NCBI GenBank assembly: GCA_961205875.1
Contig: OY540813.1
Coordinates: forward strand, 31,839,001 to 31,903,000
Length of the DNA stretch: 64,000 nucleotides
Source of the DNA: Sialis fuliginosa
Lineage: Eukaryota; Arthropoda; Insecta; Megaloptera; Sialidae
Direction: 5' to 3'
Part shown: piece by piece, positions 42,401 to 45,024 of the stretch
Layout of the letters: each line of letters opens with the position of its first letter
Position numbering within the stretch: the first letter of the stretch is position 1
The notes under the pieces: model-generated
Seen by the model: only the letters and a program-made list of their open reading frames with translations
Database searches by the model: none
Told to the model about the DNA's origin: nothing
Program-made: the position numbers and the translations under genes

Positions 42401-43879
42401 TACATTATACAAAATTGTCTTTTCTGTTTTTCCGTAATTTTCGCACTTTCGTAAGATCGATTATTTCAAATATATTGTTTGTTTATCATACGTTCTTTTC
42501 GATATTATAAATTACATTTGTAGTGTTTAATTATATGAATTAAATCGAAAACGATAATTCGGATATTTAGTAGGAATCGGAGTCGGAGTCGGACAGTAAA
42601 AAAATAAAGGAGTCGGAGTCGTTGGTTTTTGTACCGACTCCACAGTCGTGCGTGGTGGTATCCTAAATTATTATTAGGTTTTTAACACTTGACATACTTA
42701 TACAGGGTAGTTCAATAGTGCGTCCGGCTTTCCTAGCGCACTTCCCATAGGAGATAGAAAAAAAAGTTTGATATATAATATTATTGGTATGAAAAGATCA
42801 ACGTCGTAAAATTATTTTCAACAATACAGGGTGTCCCATTTTTGCGCTATAATAAAAACAAAGATTTTTTTAAATGGAATACCCTGTAACGTTTTATGTC
42901 TTCCGATGTCGTTTCTTAACCTCTCTGCATAAAAACGTGGTGAAATGGTTACTTTTGTGAATATTATTGAATATCTCAAAAAGTATGGGGTTTAGATATA
43001 AGATATCCCCTATACAAATTGAAAAGGAGAAAAAAACCCATCAAATAGTGAAATAAAAAAAGGGTAGTCACTTTGAAAAAAATGAGTTTTATCATTTTGA
43101 AGATTGTAAACTTTGGCATTTTTTTATTAACACCCTGTACAACTAAACTAAAATTGTTTATTATCAAAATATTACTCTTTATCTGGGCTAACATTGTTGC
43201 TAAAAAAATTCATCACTTCAAAAAAACGAGGTCGCTACGATTTTTTCTAGTTGAGCCTGAATATGGATTATTTTTCAGAAAAAAATTCTAATTTGGCAAC
43301 ACTGTCACTTAATTTAAAAATGAACAGACTGTAATGTAGAGGTTAAGAAACGACATCGGAAGACATAAAACGTTACAGGGTATTCCATTTAAAAAAATCT
43401 TTGTTTTTATTAAAGCGCAAAAATGGGACATCCTGTATTGTTGAAAATAATTTTACGACGTTGATCTTTTCAAACCAATAATATTATGTACCAAACTTTT
43501 TTTTCTATCTCCTATGGGAAGTGCGCTAGGAAAGCCGGACGCACTATTGAACTACCCTGTATAACCTGTATATGGAAATTCTTGAAAACGAAATGAGGAA
43601 TAATATCATAATTTATTATTTGAACTCACCTCTCTGATTAATTTCATTCTGTAAGAGCTCTTCCATCGTATCACACTCTGCGATATCGACTGCTAGGTCG
43701 CCATCGTTGTTGACAGCGGCAACATCGGCACCGTTCTCCAGCAGGTACTTGGCAATCGACAAGAACCCGCAGGACGCTGTCGCGTGCAGCGGCGTCCATC
43801 CCTCATTGTCGCCGCGGTTCACGTCCGCTCCGTGCTCCACTAGGAAGTCTACCATGTCTAGATTGTCGTCGATACATGC
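274..43879 (-). CDS. Mbs: Myosin phosphatase targeting subunit (MYPT/PPP1R12, Mbs), partial, 14 exons
   Basis: This gene encodes the targeting subunit that brings protein phosphatase 1 catalytic subunit to myosin light chain and other actomyosin substrates. Joined exons 43630-43879, 26866-27028, 24147-24294, 22151-22358, 19050-19136, 18470-18703, 16870-16975, 12598-12978, 10390-10587, 9445-9552, 8817-8978, 7198-7375, 6339-6506 and 274-454 have matching phases throughout and no internal stop. Order of domains: ankyrin repeats, acidic Ser-rich stretch, Ser/Thr/Pro-rich linkers, then VRDEESE...RRSTQGVTL, the Rho-kinase inhibitory site (Thr696 region of vertebrate MYPT1). The N-terminal exon (start codon, PP1-binding RVxF motif, first ankyrin repeats) lies above 64000. 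The C-terminal coiled coil lies below 1. The order of motifs makes the family assignment firm. The symbol follows the Drosophila orthologue. Exon numbers below count from the 5'-most visible exon. Confidence 0.93.
455..2381. other. Intron e13-e14, first part: AT-rich, no gene seen
   Basis: Very AT-rich intronic DNA with many stops in all frames. The only structure noticed is a possible tRNA-like promoter pair near 1959-2012, listed separately. Short open frames here lack coding character. Confidence 0.6.
1959..2012 (+). repeat. Possible tRNA-like A/B-box pair (SINE head?)
   Basis: TGGCGAGCGGTC at 1959-1970 resembles an RNA polymerase III A box. GTTCAAAACC at 2002-2011 fits a B box about 40 bases later. 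The sequence is locally GC-richer than its surroundings. I could not build a good cloverleaf, so it is not called a tRNA gene. Confidence 0.25.
2382..2662. repeat. Inverted-repeat (MITE-like) element with internal perfect hairpin
   Basis: GTCGGGTTACTGCAAAAACC at 2382 is repeated in reverse complement ending at 2662, with about 25 bp of near-perfect match. Inside, 2527-2570 is a perfect hairpin: 20-bp arms (CTTTATTTTTGCACATGTGT and its complement) around a four-base ACTG loop. There is no coding potential. Confidence 0.75.
2663..3526. other. Intronic AT-rich sequence, nothing recognised
   Basis: No open frame, repeat partner or motif noticed, apart from T-rich runs. Confidence 0.5.
3527..4783. 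repeat. Long fold-back element, copy A (contains a nested MITE)
   Basis: The left arm (about 3527-3720) contains CATATGATTTATGTCAGT and GTACTCAAACAGTGGAACAT. The right arm (about 4610-4783) contains their reverse complements, for example ATGTTCCACTGTTTGAGTAC. The arms are diverged. The same arm family makes up the element at 5111-6048. A separate 200-bp element sits in the loop. Confidence 0.65.
3865..4065. repeat. 200-bp MITE with AGGTTGTCTCATA termini
   Basis: AGGTTGTCTCATA (3865-3877) and TATGAGACAACCT (4053-4065) are perfect 13-bp inverted ends. The interior is GC-richer and has CGTCACTGGCCGTC answered by GACGGCTAGCTACGTCAC. It has no coding capacity. It lies in the loop of the 3527-4783 fold-back and so probably inserted later. 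Confidence 0.7.
5111..6048. repeat. Long fold-back element, copy B
   Basis: The arms at about 5111-5383 and 5785-6048 are near-perfect reverse complements. The outer ends are TGGCGAAACTTTAGTATCCG and its complement. Both arms carry the ATTGAACGGTGTTCAAACGG segment. A 400-bp loop has its own short inverted pair (GGTGTGCGATAC near 5593, GTATCGCACAC near 5727). The arms are homologous to those of 3527-4783. Confidence 0.8.
6339..6506 (-). CDS. Mbs: MYPT exon e13: linker with RRPSWRLRVDNNGSK
   Basis: Phase 0 at both ends, 168 nt. Acceptor AAACAG; donor GTAGAC after NNGSK. It reads STPVTTANGDSPNPTVTAII, then EEPSSGQQERRPSWRLRVDN. Reading past the donor stays open for a while, but joining to the next exon gives NNGSK-FKLED in frame, so I prefer the splice. 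Confidence 0.88.
6507..7197. other. Intron e12-e13: nothing recognised
   Basis: AT-rich intron with a T-rich tract before the downstream acceptor. No repeats or open frames of note. Confidence 0.6.
7198..7375 (-). CDS. Mbs: MYPT exon e12: inhibitory phosphorylation site RRSTQGVTL
   Basis: The diagnostic exon. Between acceptor TTACAG and donor GTTTGT it reads VPPVRDEESETQRKAHAKRV then RETRRSTQGVTLDEIKSAEQ. In vertebrate MYPT1 the matching region holds Thr696, which Rho-kinase and related kinases phosphorylate to inhibit the phosphatase. The threonine and its flanking RRS and QGVTL are unchanged here. Entry phase 2, exit phase 0. Confidence 0.97.
7732..8037. repeat. About 300-bp inverted-repeat element
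   Basis: The left arm reads ATGCTTTAACAGATTTTGAT, then ACCAAATGGCAAAGGGTTAT. The right arm has the complement, from ATAACCCTTTGCTGTTTGGT to ATCAAAATCTGTCAAAGCAT. The interior is AT-rich with repeated TTGTATT units. It lies in intron e11-e12. The rest of that intron (8038-8816) shows nothing recognisable. Confidence 0.75.
8817..8978 (-). CDS. Mbs: MYPT exon e11: Pro/Thr-rich linker
   Basis: A 162-nt exon between acceptor ATTTAG and donor GTAATT, phase 2 at both ends. It starts VTQKPPVSGVVSPPTMTVTP, continues with more Pro/Thr and ends LSPGNIFKNFF. There is no recognised domain. Its length, a multiple of three, would permit skipping. Confidence 0.8.
8979..9444. other. Intron e10-e11: nothing recognised
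   Basis: AT-rich. An open frame of about 90 codons on the plus strand has AT-driven composition and no recognisable motif, so it is not called. Confidence 0.55.
9445..9552 (-). CDS. Mbs: MYPT exon e10: small linker exon
   Basis: A 108-nt exon between acceptor GACAG and donor GTTAGT, phase 2 at both ends. It reads KDKYLMTYNFAPTVSDYPSA then IGPVRNSRRTRIS. I do not recognise this segment from vertebrate MYPT. It is supported by frame continuity, both splice sites and its higher GC. It could be an insect-specific or optional exon. Confidence 0.7.
9701..10180. repeat. 480-bp inverted-repeat element with AGTGGARTGCC ends
   Basis: AGTGGAGTGCC at 9701 is answered by GGCATTCCACT ending at 10180. The arms extend inward through AACCTCGGAATCAATTAACT and its diverged complement. 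Inside are two direct copies of a block containing CCATTAGGGATTGAATGTCA (near 9935-9985 and 10048-10100). Confidence 0.72.
10390..10587 (-). CDS. Mbs: MYPT exon e9: Thr/Ser-rich linker
   Basis: Acceptor TTATAG and donor GTTAGT, phase 2 at both ends, 198 nt (a multiple of three). It begins IPSQRKEAVEEVTTSTTTPT and continues as an almost pure Ser/Thr/Pro tract to SSPQPLSQVR. Low-complexity Ser/Thr tracts at this position are common in MYPT proteins. It may be alternatively used. Confidence 0.85.
10683..11632. repeat. 950-bp fold-back element
   Basis: AAGGACCCCGCAGAATCC at 10683 pairs with GATTCTGCGTGGTCCTT ending at 11632. The arms continue through GAAACTTTGGATTCTGATA and its complement. A second, inner inverted pair (ACACTTAAATCTTATTGTTA near 10973 and its complement near 11277) shows the palindrome runs deep. 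Non-coding. Confidence 0.78.
11736..12436. mobile_element. Palindromic fossil of a mariner 5' end
   Basis: The two halves are inverted copies of the start of a mariner-type transposase. On plus, from ATG 11889: MSDSLMHITNMEYCAVIK. On minus, from ATG 12300: MSESSTQITNMEYRVVIKFL. A plus-strand piece near 11988 reads MSAVYGNSVTSYSMIKKWSR, the helix-turn-helix region of the family, before stops. Outer arms include GCTGAGAACG and its complement. No catalytic domain remains, so it cannot encode transposase. Confidence 0.75.
12598..12978 (-). CDS. Mbs: MYPT exon e8: large linker exon
   Basis: The largest exon in the window (381 nt), between acceptor TGGCAG and donor GTACGC, phase 2 at both ends. 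It starts FYLRYNELRARIRANSFP, a helical segment, and ends NLIRSTSLRSDRWLSS. The middle is Ser/Thr/Pro-rich and low in structure. A methionine further into the intron can extend the frame upstream, but the acceptor site and the phase match favour the boundary given. Confidence 0.9.
12979..14218. other. Intron e7-e8, first part: nothing recognised
   Basis: AT-rich. A short imperfect hairpin (GTCAGCCAATAGT near 13360, ACTATCGGCTGAC near 13409) is the only structure noticed. Confidence 0.5.
14219..15042. repeat. 824-bp inverted-repeat element with GGGGCTATTCGGCC motif
   Basis: AGGGAGAGCGGGGTTATTCG at 14219 is answered by CCGAATAGCCCCACTCTACC, with CCT ending at 15042. Two further internal copies of the core occur (GGGGCTATTCGGCCCC near 14516; GGGGCCGAATAGCCCC near 14839). 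The four GC-rich cores stand out in AT-rich DNA. No coding capacity. Confidence 0.75.
15082..16466. mobile_element. Non-autonomous piggyBac-type element
   Basis: TTAA at 15078-15081 and 16467-16470 flank a 1385-bp unit. Its ends are CCCTTGAACACCACACT and, in reverse, CTCTTGAACATCACACT. TTAA duplication and CC-type termini are the signature of the piggyBac superfamily. No transposase frame is visible, and a G10 tract lies at about 16069. The class call is an inference from the ends only. Confidence 0.65.
16870..16975 (-). CDS. Mbs: MYPT exon e7: SLRRTQSFESDD motif
   Basis: Acceptor TTCGTAG and donor GTACGT. It reads IGEKEPKSPTSPTSRNNAES then EVSLRRTQSFESDD. The RRTQSF sequence is a basophilic kinase-type motif. 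Entry phase 1, exit phase 2. Confidence 0.9.
17027..17720 (+). mobile_element. Helitron-like non-autonomous element, copy 1
   Basis: It begins TCTCTATATATAAAAATGAA after an A and ends ACGCTAG before a T, fitting the TC...CTRR ends and A/T insertion site of Helitrons. The 5' sequence and its continuation (TTCAGGAATTACTGAACTGA) resemble a common insect repeat family as I remember it. No helicase coding. The class call is tentative. Confidence 0.5.
17721..18469. other. Intron e6-e7, last part: AT-rich, nothing recognised
   Basis: A- and T-rich low-complexity DNA with runs up to about 14 T. No repeats with a partner, no coding frame. Confidence 0.5.
18470..18703 (-). CDS. Mbs: MYPT exon e6: Pro-rich linker with PSWRRPASFRSR
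   Basis: Between acceptor ATCACAG and donor GTAAGT, phase 1 at both ends, 234 nt (a multiple of three). It contains ITPPYSPDH, a proline-rich EPPSTPPK, then GALPSWRRPASFRSRLGNES. The WRRPASFRSR basic/serine motif resembles the conserved WRLGLRKTGSYG region of vertebrate MYPT1. This part is expected to be disordered and phosphorylated. Confidence 0.9.
18704..19049. other. Intron e5-e6: nothing recognised
   Basis: 346 bp of AT-rich intron between two in-phase exons. Confidence 0.6.
19050..19136 (-). CDS. Mbs: MYPT exon e5: acidic serine-rich segment
   Basis: An 87-nt exon between acceptor TGCTTAG and donor GTAAGT, phase 1 at both ends. It reads SASLSSYTESESTDTTESES followed by SSYFTSDE. It corresponds in position and composition to the acidic Ser/Glu-rich stretch after the ankyrin domain in MYPT1. 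Being a multiple of three in length, it could be skipped without a frameshift. Confidence 0.85.
19364..19480 (+). repeat. Dispersed repeat, intact copy
   Basis: The block TATACAGGATGATTTACAAC ... GATCGAGGATGTAATTTTAA recurs at 38690-39180. There it is split by a 408-bp hAT-type insertion, so this copy shows the uninterrupted arrangement. Confidence 0.65.
19962..20057 (+). repeat. Dispersed repeat shared with 49249-49323
   Basis: ATTGCTTCCTC, then ATACGAGAAGCTTTGTGATC and CCGATTTCAAAATTTT, recur in the same order and orientation at 49249-49323 with small indels. The second copy lies within intron 1 of the SAM-domain gene of the CACTA-type transposon. Family unknown. Confidence 0.6.
20058..22150. 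other. Intron e4-e5, remainder: no gene seen
   Basis: It contains a segment ending in ATAACTCATGAACCACTGAA (near 20140), a type of tail also present in reverse near 61617-61640 and, diverged, near 41930. The rest is AT-rich with no coding frame that I trust. Confidence 0.5.
22151..22358 (-). CDS. Mbs: MYPT exon e4: last ankyrin repeat and charged region
   Basis: Acceptor TTTAAG and donor GTGAGT. It begins GQTPFDVADTNIFRYLEELK, matching the end of the MYPT ankyrin array (GQTAFDVADEDI..YLEEL). A lysine/glutamate-rich region with a possible nuclear localisation cluster (KRQAKRR) and an acidic tail follows. Entry phase 0, exit phase 1. Confidence 0.95.
22582..23220. repeat. 639-bp inverted-repeat element
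   Basis: Left arm CTATCAAAATTTCACGAGTT...TTGCTTTTTGTTAATAAACC. The right arm is its diverged complement, ending at 23220. The arms are at least 120 bp and include the shared AAAGAAAGGACC segment. It lies in intron e3-e4. Confidence 0.75.
23417..23742. repeat. 326-bp MITE with ATATACCGGGTGCTCC-type ends
   Basis: ATATCGGGTGTTCCATTTTA, then ATTTCCCCAGG at the left. The right end is the complement of ATATACCGGGTGCTCCATTT, then TAATTTCCCCAGG. The arms are about 45 bp. The interior holds poly-A and GC-rich patches. A similar CGGGTG end occurs on the fold-back at 49332-50515. Confidence 0.78.
24147..24294 (-). CDS. Mbs: MYPT exon e3: ankyrin repeat
   Basis: Between acceptor TTTCAG and donor GTAAGA. 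The peptide contains DIDGWTPLHAAAHWGQIEAA and LLVDHAADLDMKNYV, a complete ankyrin repeat very close to the MYPT consensus DGWTPLHAAAHWG. Entry phase 2, exit phase 0. Confidence 0.96.
24295..25611. other. Intron e2-e3, first part: nothing recognised
   Basis: AT-rich with one GC-richer patch at about 25400-25490 (TTCGGTTTCGGTTTCGGCC). Open frames across it have no recognisable similarity and no splice or start context. Confidence 0.5.
25612..25780. repeat. 169-bp inverted-repeat element
   Basis: GTGCCGGCGCGATTCTTTTT and the complement of GTGTCCGCGCGATTCTTTTT bound it; the arms are about 31 bp. The interior GAGGAGAGTTTGATGTACAA is similar to GAGGAAAGTTTAATGTACAA near 29138, so a relative lies there too. 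Confidence 0.7.
26034..26683. repeat. Probable element bounded by TAAGGGTTCCGAA inverted ends
   Basis: TAAGGGTTCCGAA at 26034 and TTCGGAACCCTA ending at 26682 are inverted. The interior has two similar blocks (a GACACCCCACTTGCC-type segment near 26151 and a related one near 26458). A TATAAGGGTTCTG tail near 62643 is similar. Class unknown. Confidence 0.5.
26866..27028 (-). CDS. Mbs: MYPT exon e2: inter-ankyrin linker and ankyrin repeat
   Basis: Acceptor TTGCAG and donor GTAAG flank this exon, entered in phase 1 and left in phase 2. It reads INCEEARRAEERKMLQDAKD, then GKNSNAVTPHYKTGAIALHV and AAAKGYTDVI. The charged helix followed by a TALHVAAAKGYT-type repeat is the MYPT pattern in which the ankyrin array is interrupted by a helical linker. 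Confidence 0.95.
27189..27360. repeat. 172-bp near-perfect palindrome containing hammerhead-like core
   Basis: It starts ACTTAAACTAAAAATATACA and ends with the exact complement; the centre is at 27274/27275. The right half contains CTGATGA, a GACTTC/GAAGTC hairpin, then GAAACACGTGTCGAG (see separate ncRNA entry). A single half-copy is at about 27668-27780. The phrase ACTGGAAAAACGGAGAAACTG precedes both (27159 and 27668), so the unit was duplicated about 510 bp apart. Confidence 0.85.
27273..27316 (+). ncRNA. Hammerhead-ribozyme-like motif
   Basis: In order: GCTC (27273-27276), CTGATGA (27277-27283), one extra G, hairpin GACTTC-TTGT-GAAGTC (27285-27300), GAA (27301-27303), ACAC/GTGT (27304-27311), C27312, then GAGT. 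The invariant core CUGAUGA...GAAA and a GUC site are present. GAGT can pair with GCTC as stem I (three Watson-Crick pairs and one G-U). Stem III, ACACGTGT, is self-complementary with no loop, as in hammerheads that act as dimers, known from Penelope-like elements and retrozymes. The extra G beside stem II is a departure. Activity is unproven. Confidence 0.4.
27668..27780 (+). repeat. Half-copy of the hammerhead-like repeat
   Basis: CTGATGAGGACTTC at 27697 and GAAACACGTGTCGAG at 27721 repeat the right half of the 27189-27360 palindrome. This copy has GAAGAC instead of GAAGTC in stem II, and A in place of C next to CTGATGA, so it looks decayed. Confidence 0.7.
28239..29089. repeat. 851-bp palindromic element with ATATACAGGGTGAGTC-type ends
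   Basis: Left ATATACAGGATGAGTCATTT; right end the complement of ATATACAGGGTGAGTCATTT. The arms pair nearly throughout, about 400 bp each, to a centre near 28664. Both arms carry AGGTCAACTTTGATTTTT-like and CTACTACGTCCACG segments. Open frames on both strands are mirror images of each other and are not genes. Confidence 0.9.
29090..29714. other. Intronic sequence, no gene seen
   Basis: It holds the 29138 relative of the 25612-25780 element and a GC-richer patch (29490-29590) starting CACTGGTTCCCAAAATGCGG, reminiscent of a hAT-type end but without a partner. Confidence 0.45.
29715..30154. mobile_element. hAT-type MITE, TSD TAAAGTAC
   Basis: An exact 8-bp duplication TAAAGTAC (29707-29714 and 30155-30162) flanks a 440-bp unit. 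It starts CAGTGGTGTAG and ends CTACGCCACTG. CAGTG termini with 8-bp duplications are the hAT superfamily pattern. The interior has two copies of CCCGAAATATTCAATGTTCT, long C/G runs and no transposase. Confidence 0.85.
30490..31443 (-). mobile_element. Helitron-like (Lep1-type) element, copy 2, with internal tandem duplication
   Basis: Read on minus it begins TCCATACTAATATTATAAAT followed by GCGAAAG and ends in GCGAAGTCGCGGGTAGCAGC then TAG before T. This is the end pair of a widespread insect Helitron-like repeat as I remember it. The interior is present twice in tandem (units of roughly 490 bp, about 30530-31020 and 31020-31440), each with CAAATTTCATCAAAATCGGT and CGAGATAGAGGG-type segments. 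No Rep/helicase coding. Confidence 0.65.
31444..32587. other. Intronic sequence, solo transposon end only
   Basis: CAGTGACGTAGCTAGCC near 32095 is a single hAT-type terminus without a partner in reach. The rest is AT-rich with no gene. Confidence 0.45.
32588..32880. mobile_element. Tc1/mariner-type MITE (Tigger-like ends), TA sites
   Basis: CAGGTATTCCTCGACTTACA at 32590 and the complement of CAGGTAATCCTCGACTTATA ending at 32878, each next to TA. A second inner pair (CAGTTGCGGGTTCCCAAAAA near 32741 and the complement of CAGTTCCGGGAATTTCCCAA ending near 32811) makes a hairpin. An open frame of 86 codons crosses the hairpin and is not a gene. Confidence 0.6.
32881..34221. other. Intronic AT-rich sequence, nothing recognised
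   Basis: No coding frame. A stretch near 34150-34205 ending TCAGTCAGTCAGTCAGG resembles a LINE or transposon tail, but no body is visible. Confidence 0.45.
34222..34430 (-). repeat. Shortened copy of the 59593-60015 repeat, opposite orientation
   Basis: ACTAGTATCG, GAAATTCGACCAATATTTTA and the two TTAACGG-type blocks occur here in reverse complement of 59593-60015. About 200 bp of the middle is missing. Confidence 0.65.
34606..34843 (+). pseudogene. Mariner transposase fragment (N-terminal helix-turn-helix)
   Basis: Conceptual reading from 34606: STCKKWFQRFKEGKFNLKDE, then ERPG, a TAA stop, a shift of one frame in an A8 run, then KKFEDEELGQLLHENLCQSQ and KELGKLLRVTHQAIFHRLRQ. This is the DNA-binding half of a mariner transposase. 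The stop at 34678 sits where homologues have Gln (CAA to TAA). The A8 run would need one base fewer to stay in frame. The D,D(34)D catalytic domain is absent. The ATG at 34661 is in the shifted frame and is not a start codon. Confidence 0.85.
34844..35635. other. Intronic sequence, nothing recognised
   Basis: AT-rich. An open frame of 72 codons is Lys/Asn-rich from base composition only. Confidence 0.5.
35636..35744. repeat. GC-rich 109-bp hairpin
   Basis: GGCTTCTGGGTGTAAGCCGC (35645) pairs with its complement in CGACGCGGCTTACACGCAGA (35712). The weaker outer arms TTGGATATTGG and CCAAGATCCATATCAA extend it. The short frames on both strands are mirror images and not genes. Confidence 0.75.
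35848..37348. mobile_element. 1.5-kb fold-back transposon, TSD TAACCTAA
   Basis: An exact 8-bp duplication TAACCTAA (35840-35847, 37349-37356) flanks a nearly complete palindrome of 1501 bp. The ends are TAGTATAGGAGCCAGCTGCA and its complement. The arms are about 700 bp. Frames inside on minus (for example 36699-36932) mirror the other arm. An 8-bp duplication fits hAT and a few other superfamilies. No transposase, so non-autonomous. Confidence 0.88.
37357..38689. other. Intronic sequence with a LINE-like tail, no gene
   Basis: A run of GACAGACAGACATACAGATA and further GACAGACGGACAC units (37896-37935) looks like the tail region of a degraded retroelement. No reverse transcriptase reading is visible. 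Confidence 0.4.
38690..39175 (+). repeat. Dispersed repeat interrupted by a hAT-type MITE
   Basis: GATTTACAACTGGTG...TACATCGAG (38690-38730) continues at 39139 with GATGTTATTTTAAGCAAAAA. It is the second copy of the block at 19364-19480. Confidence 0.65.
38731..39138. mobile_element. hAT-type MITE, TSD ACATCGAG
   Basis: An exact 8-bp duplication ACATCGAG (38723-38730, 39139-39146) flanks a 408-bp unit with CAGTGACGTAGATAG and CTATCTACGCCACTG ends. Same terminal family as 29715-30154. G and C runs (38761-38770, 39114-39124) sit near both ends. No coding. It inserted into the dispersed repeat also seen at 19364. Confidence 0.9.
39176..39978. repeat. Possible inverted-repeat element
   Basis: AAGAAATTGGTAGATTTT near 39213 and its complement near 39929, with weaker outer matches (AGTCGTCAGACAGTATAG against the complement of ATAGTCCAGTCATCGG). 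The interior is AT-rich and non-coding. Confidence 0.45.
39994..40310. repeat. TTCCCTGACTTTTCC-type repeat
   Basis: It starts CAGGGTGTCAACTGGTTTTT and contains several copies of TTCCCTGACTTT or CCCTGACC across 300 bp. A known style of insect non-autonomous DNA element, but no clean target duplication was found. Confidence 0.5.
41163..41665. repeat. About 500-bp inverted-repeat element
   Basis: TTACATCATTAGTTCGTTTC at 41163 and the complement GAACTAATGATGTAGAAGC at 41652-41670; the arms also share TGCA-rich sequence. Interior non-coding. Confidence 0.5.
42024..42654. mobile_element. hAT-type MITE with CAGGGCTGTGGAGTCGG ends, TSD GTGGTATC
   Basis: GTGGTATC occurs at 42016-42023 and 42655-42662. 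The unit starts CAGGGCTGTGGAGTCGG. It ends with the complement of CACGACTGTGGAGTCGG plus four extra bases. Many GGAGTCGGAGTCG units lie near both ends. This end sequence is typical of a widespread animal hAT family as I remember it. No coding. Confidence 0.78.
42699..43563. repeat. 865-bp palindromic element with TATACAGGGTAGTTCAATAG ends
   Basis: The arms begin TATACAGGGTAGTTCAATAG and GTGCGTCCGGCTTTCC, matched almost perfectly at the right end. The arms extend about 400 bp to a centre near 43130. Frames on both strands are mirror shadows. It lies only 66 bp from MYPT exon e1. Confidence 0.9.
43630..43879 (-). CDS. Mbs: MYPT exon e1: ankyrin repeats
   Basis: The exon starts after acceptor TTGCAG and ends at donor GTGAGT (phase 1). 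It begins ACIDDNLDMVDFLVEHGADV and continues through NEGWTPLHATASCGF and LENGADVAAVNNDGD to MEELLQNEINQR. These are two ankyrin repeats in the arrangement found in MYPT proteins, where the preceding exon ends with LHQ. The GC content is clearly higher than in the surrounding intron. One helix position reads ATASCG where many homologues have AAASCG, probably a neutral change. Confidence 0.95.
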
Positions 43880-44658
43880 CTGCAATGATAATGTATATTA
43901 ATGTTGAAATAGCTTTCAGTAAATGTACCTAAGATTAGCAAAATTACAAAAAAAAATCAAGAACGTTCGAAACATAAAGAATAATCGACGTAGATATGGG
44001 TAAAACCCAAAAGAAAAAAAGTTCGAGACAATTGCAAATAAGAACAATAGCTCATTAAAATAATTAAGTAAACTCCCCATTTAAAGATGATACATTATAA
44101 AAAAATATAAATTTGTATATGCTCGCGTATTGTTTTTATATCAATCAAACTAAAAATATTGGATTGAGAATGTTGAATATTAATGTTATCATAAAATAAA
44201 TACCCATACACTATTTTGTTTTGGCTAATACATAACTATTTTACAATACAGGCAAAAATAACATTTTTAGGTCAATTATATGTTAGAACCCGATCTGAGG
44301 TAATAAAAAATGGAAGTTGGTATTAGGTATAGCTTATTGTTAGAGCAGTGATCTTCAAACTGCGTTCCCCTCTATGGGGGTTCCGCGAGTCAAAATAAAA
44401 ATTCGAAAAAAAAAATTATAAAGTTCTCACATTAATTGAGTAGTGTTTATTAACTAAAAAATATAAAGATACATTTAATTATATTTGAAAATTAATGCGT
44501 TCCTAAAATTGATTATTAATTATGCAGTGGGAACGTACATTATGAATAATAAATTAAATACATAACAGTACTTATAACAGTTATATTTTTTACAATTTTA
44601 GAAATATTACGATGAAGCAGAGCTTTACATTAAATACGACGCAATACGCAATTGTATA
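43880..44658. other. 5' intron next to exon e1: nothing firm
   Basis: AT-rich. CAGTGATCTTCAAACTGCGT near 44346 resembles a solo hAT end. No coding. Confidence 0.5.
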
Positions 44659-44670
44659 CACTGAGAAAAA
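44659..44670 (+). repeat. Left terminal inverted repeat of the CACTA-type element
   Basis: CACTGAGAAAAA, preceded by TA. The next bases (GTCATTGAATCAATGAATTT near 44673) already include a variant of the internal CAATGAAAT motif. Confidence 0.88.
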
Positions 44671-45024
44671 AAAGTCATTGAATCAATGAATTTCATTTCA
44701 TAGAATTTTGATTTTATTGTATTAATGATAAATTCATCAGAGCAATTGTGATTTCATACAGCAAAAGAAATATATTATTGCGTTAAAAAAATAATTTAAT
44801 CCAATCCGATTTCTTTGAACCAATAAATTTTTTAATCGATACAATGCCTAATTCTTTTAGTTAATAATCTCATATATTTCAATTCAGAATTCTCATTTCA
44901 TTAAACACCCAACTCAACTATCTATAAAATAATTTTTCAGATCAATTACATTATATTTTAAACAAAAATCAAAATCATTATTTGAAGAAATCTAAAGTTA
45001 TAAATTATTAAACCAATGAATTAT

